64,000 nt of DNA, taken from positions 7,254,001-7,318,000 of the forward strand of contig JAAALK010000283.1 in the NCBI GenBank assembly GCA_019279435.1, given 5' to 3'. Of the stretch, positions 1 through 10,385 are shown piece after piece. Below the pieces are notes generated by a model, which saw nothing but the letters and a program-made list of their open reading frames with translations, had not been told where the DNA came from and did not search any database. Origin of the DNA: Zizania palustris. Taxonomy: Eukaryota > Streptophyta > Magnoliopsida > Poales > Poaceae. A program made the position numbers and the translations under genes. Positions within the stretch are counted from its first letter, which is position 1; every line of letters starts with the position of its first letter.

Positions 1-3000
1 CCACATAAATTGCTGATTTGCCTTGAAATACTCAGTCAACATGGTTCTTGAGGCACCCTGTTGGTCGAGAACTTCACGTACATCAACATTCTCTCTATAG
101 GACACAAGATGCATTCCTGGGAGATGGAGCTGTAACTGTAGCACTGGTGGCGAAATCCTGCTAAGATCAACTCCAAATATTCTCCACAATGCCTCCTGTG
201 GTGTTACCCACCTAGAATCCCTATATTCATTTATCTCATTAATCTCGTGGTTTTCATCAGCTTCATTCACGGACACAGACGCCCTATCATGCCCCTTATA
301 AATATACTTGTAGAGGTACTTCACAGCCTTAATGCTCGAACAAACCTCTGCATTGATGTGGCAGTCATACATTCTTAGAAGCATAGGATTATATGGAACA
401 ACCCATCTATTGTCTAATTCATGACCTCTCACTCTTACTCTCTGCCTGTCATCCCTTCTCCTGTAAATAGGGTAAGAATCTTGACCTTGGATAGTTGTGT
501 CACTAAATTGGCGTGGATAATAGCACTTGCAACTACCATTTTTCATGCATGGACTCTTCCTATTTAGTGGGCCACATGGGCCATGCATCATATGTTTCAC
601 TACCATTTCATGTAGCTCCGGGTATATATCCTTATCTGGAAGTTCTGCTGAGATAACATTATCATACTCATCGGGACAACTCAATTTGTATGTTGACTCC
701 ATGATAAGGAGGAAATGTGCATGCGGTAAACCCCTTTTTTGGAACTCAATTACATGGACTTGTGCTGCAATAATTCCTAGGATATGTTTACGAAATAGCT
801 GGAACTTGAGATCCTCTAGCTTGGCTTTAAATACACGCACAACAAGATCAGGACGATCTTGTGGTGTTTGGCCAGGTCCAAGCTCCCTACTTATCTCTTC
901 CCAATTAGGATTACAAGTCATTGTGATAAATATGTCGGGTTTTCCATACTTCTGCACTAAGGCCATAGCATCCATATATCTTCGTCTCATATCCCTCCCG
1001 CCACCGATAAACGATGCAGGTAGGACCCATCTTTTTCCCAATCTGCTGGCTCTATGTTCTCCAACAGATACACTATCCATCAAGCCCTGGTAAAGATCCG
1101 CACGAATTTTCTTCTGATTGTATAAGAAGTAATTCAGGCGAGACGTTTCAATTTTTATGTAGGTATCAACTACAAACTGTTGGAATAGACGTCTCCCATA
1201 CAAGACCGTGTTGAAGATTCCACTACGCATTTGGAATTTATAGCAATAATATTCACGCATCGAAACAAAAAACTTGTTGGTAGTATCTATAAAGAAAAGA
1301 GAAATCAGTTAGGTGATTAACGTATGGATTAATAGTATCATAATAACATGAATATGAGTCACTTAGCTAACCTGAGTTGTCAGCATTTCTTTGTCGAGTT
1401 GTACTTATTTGACTAATGTCAATACCTTCTCTTGGTATATCAGAATGCCAACCGAGCTCTGCTCTTGGAAAAAATAGGGGGTATGACAAAGGGTCGTAGC
1501 ACCCATCACTCGGTCTAATTGAATAATAGTTGTTGTTATTGCCAAACAAGGTGATGCTACGATCAAAATGTTTATTAATATCATTCCCCTCAACCCACAC
1601 AGCAGCAACCTCTGATGTTAACGGTCTGTTATAAGTTCTCTGGTCTAGCTTATAATCCATATTTAGCACAATACGATATTCATCAACGTCTTCAACCTGT
1701 CCTAGGCTTCTAAATGTTTCAGAGTAGGGATTATCTCTCAAAATATGTACCAAACATCTAATAATAGATATGTCCCTTTCTCTATATATCTCATCTCGAG
1801 CACGACGGAAACGATGTGATAAGCTAGGATCATCATCATAGAAGTACAACTGCAAGTGGCTTGGTTCATTGTCTCCATTCCCAAAAGAATGTATGTTATG
1901 GTACATTTGCCCATGCGCTTTAAATGTGTAAACTCCATCCCTTGCACTTGCGAGGTTCTTGTCATAATCACAGTACATTGTGGAGAAGGAAAAATGACTG
2001 TTAAAATATCTAATATTCTCTATAAAATGTTGTGATTGAACGTCTTCACCTGTGTACAACCGTCGAAGCTCCTAAGGTGGCTCAGGCATTTCAAGTTTGA
2101 CCTTGCCATTCATACAACAAAATCCTGGTGGCTCATATTCAAACCTCTTCGCACCACAATGACGACAGTCTGGCTGATTCTTTAAAAAGTGAGCGCTACC
2201 AGGTAGGTTCTGGTAGACAACGTTGGTTGTATCGAGGTTGTTAGAGCCAATCTCAGAGGTATGTGGTGTATTACGAACAACACAGTTTGGACCAAGAGTT
2301 CTTCTTCTTGCTCGATATCGTTGGTTACATTTTTCTCGCATAACCTGACTTCGCTCATCTGTCATACTTACTGAATATCGTTGGTTCTCTCGCCTCACTT
2401 GCCTCTGTTCATCCGTCATACTTGCATATCGGGCTTTATCACGTGCACGTCTGTTGTTTCGTTGCTCTGATGTCAAGCTTGCATAGCGTGCTCTTTCACG
2501 TGCACGCCTTATTTCAGCACGATCTATCGATCGGTCAAGTTGGTTTTGTTGAACAGATGGAATTGCTTCTTGCTCTTGTGATTCGATAGTTGGAGATGCG
2601 ACTATAGCAGAATTTGCACCTGCGCAAAGTTTATGTATTCACATGAGACATAATTTTTGCTATTAGTAATTGCACAACCCACATTGCAGTAGTTCATACC
2701 ATTAGATGTTTGTCCTTGAAATAATCCCGCGGATGTAAGGGTACTTTGCATAGGAACAACAAATGAGGACGGTGGTCGATATGGCACATTTTCACCGTCC
2801 GATGAACTTTCCGATGGAGTTTGTGATGGTTGTCGACTACAAATTCCAGAAGGGTCGTGAGGCAAATTGTTACATCGATTTCTCTTTTGTCTATGATGAC
2901 CATCGATAACTAAAAATTTAAAATGAGTACACATTTTCAGACAATAATTTTAGTGTAATGTTGTAGCACAAATATCTGAATAGACAAATAAACAGGATAA

Positions 3001-3061
3001 ATTAGGCGCATAAAATAAAATAACCTTCTTTCCCCTCTCTCCTCGCTATATTTTCTGACAT
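1..3061 (-). pseudogene. Helitron Rep/helicase protein, N-terminal and Rep part, one in-frame stop
   Basis: Four exons fit with correct splice phases: 3061..3025 (starts MSENIARREGKE), 2909..2700, 2619..1372 and 1286..1 (partial). The introns begin GT and end AG. The N-terminal part has repeats of the type RYASMTDEQR and a CRHCGAKRFEYEPPGFCC zinc-like motif. The middle has LQLYFYDDD and CYDPLSYPLFFPR. The last exon has REYYCYKFQMR, the HUH-type motif GLPHAH (about 740-725) and the tyrosine motif KYLYKYIYKG (about 320-290). These are the Rep endonuclease hallmarks; the helicase domain would lie left of base 1. Position 2074-2072 is TAG within EMPEPP-stop-ELRRLY, which reads through in frame into conserved sequence. 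This copy is therefore probably dead unless the stop is suppressed. Confidence 0.9.
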
Positions 3062-3691
3062 GGTTGATAGCTTTGTTATCGCGGCGTTGAGCGACCTGTT
3101 GATTGCATAATTGGTTAACCACCAAACAAACGATTCTTGAGTGGAAACATTAGAGATGGAACATGAATTTAATTCAGATAAGTGTTTGAGTTTTTAATTT
3201 ATTTTTCTTGGTACCAAAGAGTGATTTAGAATACTTGTTTTGGATAAAAGGGTTACTTTAAGGGTTAGGATTACAAATTTGTTGTTTTAAATAGGGCATT
3301 GGATGATTATTAATCAAGATTGGATCTCGAGATTGTGTTAGAGGAAAGAAAATTTTCTTCAAGGTTAGGAATGAGAGTATTACAGTGAATGATATTTTCA
3401 GTTTGTAAATAAGCGTATTTGAATTTGAGACATGTATTCCAATAGAAATATTACATTGAAATAACTTCAAAGGGAATACGCAATAGATTCAACGAATGAT
3501 CACAAAACCAAATACCACATTCAAATAACTTCAAAGGGAGTACACAATAGATTCAACGAAATGAACACAAAAACCAAATATTACATTCAAAAACTTCAAA
3601 GGGAGTACACAATAGAAATAAACACAAAACATCTGAATATGGGGAAGTACATAAACAACGCACATCACAGTACACACACAAGACTGTAACA

Positions 3692-5061
3692 CTATGGACA
3701 GTCAGATCCAAAAATCGTTGCAAAATATCTCCATCTAGCTTCCATGAACCTATTCACAAATCTTAGATCCATAGTTCCTGAACTCACACGTTGCCGTAAG
3801 TCTGCATTTATATTTTGAAAGAAAAATAATTAACAATATCTATAATATTATGTGATGTATTGACATTATACTTATATTGTGTGTGTATTGTTGGAACTAC
3901 TTACTTTGCAAAGGTAGTGTGGCTGGATGAATCGGACTAAACTTGACTGTAGTGTGTTCTGAAGTCTCTAAACATCCTATCGCCAAGTAGAACAAATATT
4001 AGTGTAATTCATCACTATATTTTTATGAATGACAAAATGGGTTAGGACTGAATTACTATGCTTCTTGTGAAGTCGAAGCATGGTTCCTAAAACAATGTGG
4101 TTGTTACGATGAGCTTCTGTCCATTCAGACATGTGATTAGTGAGGGAGTCACCCCAAATTCCAACAACCATCATGTTCAAGCTAAAAAAGATCAAATGCT
4201 CATTAGCTTTCGATTTGCAAAAACAATGTGATTGTTTATGACGATATAAGTGGTTGTATCTAACTTATGAATTACCTAGTGTCCATTAGTGTTATCTCCC
4301 TATATAGACCTCCAAGTCGTTCCAATTTCCCCCAATAGACAACCACTCCAGCTATGTCTGTGCAAATAATCATATCACGCTATAAGTAAGACAACTATTT
4401 TTTTTGAAACTATGCATCGCCGATTTAATTTACGTACGTACCCACAAACGTTTTATTCGGACGAATCCACGCGTCATGAAACGTCAATAGATATTTTGGA
4501 TAGGGAGGGAATTGGATTGGAAGAATGTATGGCTCAACTGTTGTATTTCTTCGGAGAGAACCTTCATAGGCATGGGCAATGCTCCGATAGTACAATGCCT
4601 CTTCAAGATTGGGTTGAAAATATAGACAATGAATAGTATAACAATGTCCTTCATTTAGGAGAATGTTAAACCTATGAACATCCTCCCGCTCCCATGCAAT
4701 GACTTCTATTTTAGCACCCTACGTATAATATTAGGGTTTAGAATAGTTCATATGTTCACTACTATGTAAAATTTAGTCCAACTTGTGTGCAACTTACAGT
4801 AATATCCATTAAAATAAATCGTTGTTTTTCTCCATATTCATCAGGGAGAAACTTAACATCTACTCTGGCGACGGCACTCCATGGATAGTTTATGTGCTCG
4901 AACTCTATCTCGTCAAATTTCATAAACCTTAACAAAAAAATGAAATTTAGAACAACTTTCATCGTTGCAGGAAAGTTGGTTTTAGTAATGTAGGCTCACC
5001 TAGGGACCACCTCATTACGAGTTGGACGGTCGGCGTAAATTCTCTTTCGCATGCCATCCAT
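3692..5061 (-). CDS. RPA70-like OB-fold single-stranded-DNA-binding protein carried by the Helitron
   Basis: Seven exons are called by eye: 5061..5000, 4927..4798, 4718..4442, 4357..4276, 4181..4057, 3976..3905 and 3801..3692. Every intron is GT..AG and all phases agree. The total is 858 nt, giving 285 residues and a TAG stop with no internal stop. Segments RFILMDITGAKIEVIAW, NEGHCYTIHCLYF and NKTFVDIAGVV, then REITLMDTS and MVVGIWGD, match the strand pattern of the two tandem OB folds (DBD-A/DBD-B) of plant RPA1-like proteins. The N-terminal regulatory and C-terminal zinc-finger domains of full RPA70 are absent. It lies about 630 bp upstream of Rep/helicase on the same strand. Inference: it coats single-stranded DNA during rolling-circle transposition. 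The start is the first ATG of an open exon; an upstream non-coding or coding exon is possible. Confidence 0.8.
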
Positions 5062-5088
5062 TAATATATCTAGGTAGTTCAAAACATT

Positions 5089-5510
5089 AAATTGGTAATA
5101 GTTAAAAAAATAAACAGGAAAAAATATTAACAAAAATAAATAGGGACTTTAAATATAATTGACAAACAGAATATAGATAGATATAAGACCACATGCAATT
5201 AAAAAAGTATTGAAGACATGATGCTAAATTGGTAATAGTAATAAAATAAATAAGAAAAAACTTAAAAAAATAAATAGGGATAGTAAAAAAAATAAACAGG
5301 GAAAATGATAAACAGGGAAGAATATTAAAAAAATAAACAGCGACTCTAAATATATTTGACAAACAGAATATAAATAGAGGTAAGATCACATGTAATTTAA
5401 AAAGTATTGAAAACATGATGCTAAATTGGTAATAGTTAAAAAAATAAACAGGGGAGAATATTAAAAAAATAAACAGGGACTCTAAATATATTTGACAGAC
5501 AGAATAAATT
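5089..5510. repeat. AT-rich imperfect direct repeats in the Helitron leader
   Basis: The segment starting AAATTGGTAATAG recurs at about 5089, 5226 and 5423. It is followed each time by A-rich AAATAAACAGG-like runs, and a GACAAACAGAATAT block recurs at about 5161 and 5358. Units are about 140-200 bp and diverged. The block lies just upstream of the RPA-like gene. No coding potential is apparent; the open frame across it is low complexity. Confidence 0.6.
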
Positions 5511-8480
5511 TATCTGTTATTTTCCTATTTAATTATGATAAATTAACTAAATTGGTTTGATTTGTTGTTTTCCTATATTTATCTGTCATTTTCCTATTTA
5601 ATTATGGGTATTATGCGTGCAATATGTCGTTCTGAGGTTATTTTGCTTCTATGCTAATATGCTTATTTTGCTTTGTGGCAAATGCTGGTTATCCCGTGAA
5701 GTTGGGTATAGCACATGTCATTGGTGAGTCACCTTTAGCATATCATTTCATTTTTATTTCTATCTGTGTATTCATGTTGTCTGTGATTCTCCTCTACATC
5801 TTAAGCTTGAATATTTGTTGTCTTACATAAACAATTATTAGCACAAGAAGACAAGATCCTTCTATGCCGTCTAATCGGAAAAAAAATCTAAATTCCAGCG
5901 GAAGCATCAGTCCGGACAGCAATAGATACTGAGACACCAGTTTCAGCAAAAAATCGTTACCAAAAAATCAAGAACACAAGTGAGGCTTTTATTCTTAATA
6001 TGTGTTCGTGTGTTGCAAATAATCTATGATTACATGAGTTACAAGGCAGTCAACATGTATAATTCGTCACATGATTCATCATCACCATTAAAAGTATAAA
6101 TGTACTGACAGAACCAGAAGCTATTATATAAATATAACCAGATCAGCCAAAAGTTAAGAATACTGGTTTGAATACTTTGAATATTTTGAACTGCTTTGAA
6201 TATCTTTTACTTCTTTGAAACCTACAAAAAACATCCAGAAATTAACAAAATTTGCCGTAAAACAAGATACATGACAACAGGCACCAGATGGCATGAACAT
6301 GATTTAAACCAACACATCTGCACTGCAAAACGCAGGAGTGTACAGCTGACATAATGTTTAAAAATTTTAAGAAAGTATTAGCATGGCAATATAGGATATT
6401 TATTCTAATCACAGTGAAACATGACAGATGAGTTCTCCAGTAAGAACATGACTATCCCTGGTAATTACTAATGAATGGTGAAACTGTGATTTGTTCAAGG
6501 ACAAAATAACTACTGCACCTAAAAAACACATATGTGAACATATGGACTCCCTTGATAGATTTTGTGCATGAATTTTGTATGTATGTAGCACTAAATAATT
6601 GCAGATTGCAAAAACAATTTTGGTGCCCACGAGCATCGGTGCCGTTGATGCTTTCCTAATAATTACCTTAGGTTTCTCAGTTTTGCAATATAGAATGGGG
6701 ACCATACCATCAAGCAAACTTAAACAGCAAATTCAAATATGATAAGGTGCTAATTTAAAGCAATGTGCTTCATCAAAAATAGATTAACACATGTTTAATT
6801 TATTGTACACTGTAATTTAAAGCAATGATGGAGCTGGTACTACTCTTTGTGCCAAGCAAATTGACAAATGGTAGCTGCAAAACATGTTTATGCAGATTTT
6901 GTTAATTTTTTTTTGCTTCATAAGACATGCTTGTACTGTGCCATCAATTGTTTTACAGTTTACATGTGCTACCCAAGTTTTTCTACAAAGTATGTAACCA
7001 ACTAACTATCCATGAGTAGCCGTTTGTCATCTACTGTCTTGTTACTCTTTATGAGAGAAGTATCATGTATATATTTTTCTACAGTGAGCAAGTTGAAGGA
7101 AATGTGAAATTGAACTACTGCAAGACATACTGAAATCATGCATTGGAAAAGACACATTTATCTTGACAAGAAGAATATATATTTCACTAACAAAGATCAA
7201 TAGATGTAAAGTTATATATGAATAAAATAAGAACAATAGAATTTACTCTACAGATTGCAACAATTCGGAGCAATCCTCAACTGCAATTCAGAATAGGAAC
7301 CACAAATCTTGAACTGACTTACAATGACAAATCTATTTCAAAAATTGTACCAACAGGTGAATCAACAACTTCATTCAGAACAGGATATATACTTTTCTAG
7401 AACCAGATCTCAATTTCAGATTAACCTGTTGAATAGACTTTTAGTTTATCAGTTCACACACATATTTCAGAAACTATATTCAGAATAACTCAAAACAGTG
7501 ACAATTCAGAATATATTGATTGAATTGCAATCAGATGATAGTATTCTGAAAATAGGTATTAACACTTCTTATACTCACCTTAAACCTGAACATAAACTAC
7601 TGAATTTCAGGAAACCATGAACCAGAAATCAGAATTAATAAAGGTTAAAAAGCAGATCAGGTGTTGTAGACAATACTATGAAAACTACAGTGAAAACACT
7701 GTTCAACAGTTTAGATCAGATATTTTTGAAGTTCTAAATATCATCCAAGAACTTCAGAACCAGATGCAAGGCAAGAGAGTTTTCAAACTTCAATCCAGAC
7801 TAAATTGAATCAACCAATCAAAACTCAGTAGTGAGCAGAATTGACTTCAGGTAAAAACTGAGACTACACTCAAAGCTGAACCAAGTGAATGAACAGAGTT
7901 AAACAATAGATATCTCAATGAATTTCAGTACAAACCACACAGACATCTAGTTCAGAACAACAGGATTTCACAAAGAGAATAAAAAGACACTTGCACAATC
8001 AGATAATTTCTCTGAATGATGAACAAGTTTTCTGAAAATCCTGTACCACTTCCGAAACGAAAAAATCTCACACTATTGATTGTCTAGAAAAGCTAGAGCA
8101 CACTGTTTTTCTTCTCAAGATTGTGGTGAAGACAAGTTTTCTCAAAGAAATACATCACAGACCAACTATGTAACAAGAACAGACTTAATACTTGGGAGAA
8201 CTCTTTGAACAGCACAATCTGAATTCAAAACAATATATTCTCAAGAACACTTCCTAATATCAAAGATCAATCATGTTCAAAACAGATCAGATGCATTCCA
8301 GAAAGTATTATCACAGAACACATCATTTACATCGTTGCAAAACTTCAGAAGAAATAGATGAATTCTTACTCGTTTTCTAGCTGATGTAGTTGGTTCCTTG
8401 CCTTCTGAGGTTGTAGACGGGGGTGAATACAAGCTGATGTTGAATGAGCAGAGCTTCGGTGATGTGCAATGGGTGGTTTA
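5511..8480. other. Helitron interior without recognisable gene
   Basis: I could not assign a gene here on either strand. From about 6100 to 8400 the plus strand is A-rich, with many CAGAA and TTCAG words. It resembles in word usage, though not in any alignment I could make, the copia LTR parts at 48.8-50.8 kb and 58.7-60.6 kb. The short open frames at 6409..6717, 7218..7400 and 7617..7808 have no recognisable motif and I do not call them. The stretch could be captured retrotransposon sequence or a long leader intron. Confidence 0.4.
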
Positions 8481-9130
8481 AAGGGCAGTGATGGTCGACG
8501 GTTGCCACGGCGTGGTCAAGCGACGGTTATGCGCGAGTACTGGGGACATCGCCATGAGGACACGTGGGAGGCGAGCTGTGTGTGAGGACTGGGTAGGGGT
8601 CGAGCGCGGAGGCGGCACGAGACGCGGCATGGGAGCACGGCGGCCGAGCCAGCCACGCAGCCAGTCATCGCGCAGCGCGGGCTAGCACGCTGACCAAGCT
8701 CGGCTCGGCCGCCGCGCTCCCATGCCGCGTCCTGCGCGCGTAGGTGGCTCCGCCGCCGCACTCCATGTCGCATCCTGCACGCATGGAGGGGCTAGGTCGA
8801 TGCGGAAGGGGAGGCGGCGCGAGTGGACCGAGGATTGGCGGAGCTCCTGAGCGTGGAGGGGCTAGGTCGATGGCGGCGCGAGGAGTTCGGCGGCGCGAGG
8901 GGCGAGATCTAGGCGGTGCGAGGGGCGAGATCTAGGCGGTGCGAGGGGCGAGAGCTTGGAGGGGCTAGGTCGATGGCGGCGCGAGGAGATCGGCGGCGCG
9001 AGAGCTAGGGCACAGCACACAGCGCTGGTGTCGGCAGAAGCGGGCGAAGGCGGAAGCTAGCGCGTAATGGGCCGGGCAAGCTTATTGGGCCGAGGCGGGG
9101 AGGGAGGCGCTGCGCGCGGACGGACGACCA
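8481..9130 (-). promoter_or_regulatory. GC-rich, CpG-rich leader of the Helitron with short tandem repeats
   Basis: Base composition switches abruptly from AT-rich to strongly GC-rich here, directly inside the Helitron 5' terminus. It contains three adjacent copies of a 24-bp unit (GCGAGGGGCGAGATCTAGGC type, about 8896-8956). A longer block (GGAGGGGCTAGGTCGATGGC) appears at about 8855 and again at about 8957. Position and composition suggest the promoter and 5' UTR of the minus-strand Helitron genes. No TATA box is claimed, and the open frames across it look like composition artefacts. Confidence 0.45.
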
Positions 9131-9140
9131 ATTCCCGTTT

Positions 9141-9152
9141 TATATTAGTAGA
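9141..9152 (-). other. Helitron 5' terminus
   Basis: Read on the minus strand the end is TCTCTACTAATATAAAACGG, the canonical start of many grass Helitrons (TCTCTACTA followed by AT-rich sequence). Immediately to the right the sequence is copia coding DNA (WHCRLGHINEK), so this is an element boundary. Confidence 0.8.
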
Positions 9153-9441
9153 GAAATACTAAGAACCAATGACTCAATGATTTGAATCCCACCTACGTCT
9201 GGCATTGTCGTTTGGGTCATATAAATGAGAAGTGTGTACGGAAGCTCCATAGTGATGGACTTTTGGAGTCATTTGATTTTGAATCATATAACACATGTGA
9301 GTCTTGTTTACTTGGCAAAATGACAAAGACACCTTTCACTGGATAGAATGAGAGGGTGAGCAAGCTATTGGCCATAGTACATACTGATGTGTGTGGTCCA
9401 ATGAGTCACACATCTAGGAAAGGATTTCAGTACTTTATTAC
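9153..9441 (+). pseudogene. Ty1/copia GAG-pre-integrase and integrase start, first fragment
   Basis: The plus-strand frame reads WHCRLGHINEK, LESFDFES, CESCLLGKMTKTPFTG and HTDVCGPM..GFQYFIT. This is the zinc-binding H..H..C..C GAG-pre-integrase domain and the beginning of the integrase core. In-frame stops occur after NTKNQ and after PFTG. Removing Tat-1 and one ATTAC copy joins YFIT to FTDDFSRYGYVYL at 20813 without a frame change. The 5' remainder (LTR, gag, protease) would lie on the far side of the Helitron, outside the window. Confidence 0.9.
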
Positions 9442-9936
9442 TGTTGGCATAAAAGATTACGCTAACAGGTTTCTGTAGATTAGAAACTGACAAACGAAGT
9501 GTTTGCGAAGTGAACTGTTCTAAGCCTCCGAAAGGATAACAACTTAGAATAGTTCGAATGTGTATATTGAATAACTTATATTCGGTCCCTATTACAGGGT
9601 GAAATGGGGGGTATTTATAAGCCCAAATATTAAGGAAAAGACCTATTTACCCCTCTATTACAACCGACATAGTGGATACTATTCGGTACCCTTGATAGGG
9701 CTAAAATGGTAAAAGACTAATCTAATAGGATAAAAGATAAATCTTCCATCTTAACTGGCAGAAAAGATCTCAAAGAGCCTTAGTTCGAAGATATACTCCG
9801 AACCAAGGCCCATCTTCATACTTCGAGCTTGACTCAGGACATCTTCGAAGATGGACATCTAGAAACCTTCGAATCCATTATCTGCCTTTGTGCTGTTACG
9901 GCAATAACCCTGAGGATGGAATATTTTCCCCCAACA
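9442..9936 (-). repeat. Tat-1 3' LTR
   Basis: 495 bp, starting TGTTGGCATAAAAG and ending CCCCCAACA on the plus strand. On the minus strand it holds a TATAAATA box (plus coordinates 9612-9619), the likely Pol II promoter equivalent of the 5' LTR. Differences from the other LTR are scattered single substitutions. Confidence 0.95.
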
Positions 9937-9947
9937 GTAGCCCCTCA
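9937..9947 (-). other. Tat-1 polypurine tract
   Basis: On the minus strand the sequence directly before the LTR is GAGGGGCTAC followed by TGTTGG. This purine-rich plus-strand primer form recurs at the same place in Tat-2 and Tat-3. Confidence 0.8.
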
Positions 9948-10264
9948 AATACGCTTCTTCGTTAAACCTGTAATGTTAGGAGAGCAGTATACAGAAGAAA
10001 AAATAACCAGGAGTAGGGGTTAATGGATTGTAATTTATCTCCGAAATATACGAAGATATTAAACTCTGAATCAGTTTTAAGACAATTACTTTCAAACTAT
10101 CTTACAACTGACTCAGGAAACTCAAAAGCCTTTTAGACTTAGAAGAAATAGCCGTTAGCTTCCTTTTTCTAACGGAAACTACGGAATGCGTTAATTTCGA
10201 AGAGAAGTAACGGGCAAGAATGCGAAACGGCACAGACTAACGGTAAAAAATGTAAAGTTTAGGC

Positions 10265-10272
10265 TATAAATA
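10265..10272 (+). promoter_or_regulatory. TATA box of the antisense gene in Tat-1
   Basis: TATAAATA on the plus strand, within GGCTATAAATAGAGGG, lies 121 bp upstream of the antisense-gene ATG at 10386. Tat-2 and Tat-3 have an equivalent box at nearly the same distance, which argues for a dedicated promoter rather than read-through from the LTR. Confidence 0.7.
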
Positions 10273-10385
10273 GAGGGCCTAGAACTTTCCTGAGTACCTT
10301 TCCACCGCTTTCTTGCAAACAAACACCCTTTGAGCCCTTTGAGCCCTAGCCTCCATTCGTCCTCTAGAACAACCTAGTAGCTTCA

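Larger units (their letters stand above)
1..9152 (-). mobile_element. Helitron rolling-circle transposon, 5' part (runs off left edge)
   Basis: Seen: reading leftwards on the minus strand, a 5' terminus TCTCTACTA lies at about 9152-9144, then a GC-rich block, a long AT-rich stretch, an RPA-like gene and a Rep/helicase gene that runs off the left edge. Known: plant autonomous Helitrons begin with TC, often TCTCTACTA, carry a HUH-nuclease/helicase gene and often an RPA-like gene, and insert between A and T without a target duplication. To the right the sequence is copia integrase, so the Helitron jumped into that copia element. Its helicase half and 3' end (CTRR and hairpin) are outside the window. 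The exact boundary base is uncertain by about 3 bp, because the flanking base read on the minus strand is T, not A. Confidence 0.85.

Noticed and set aside
5102..5416. 104-codon minus-strand frame with a hydrophobic, membrane-like translation
   Set aside because: It is low-complexity translation of an AT-rich direct repeat (Phe/Ile/Leu-rich by composition), with no family signature.
8488..8935. Small frames in the GC-rich Helitron leader
   Set aside because: They are Arg/Gly/Ala-rich on both strands and contain the 24-bp repeats. No motif supports coding.
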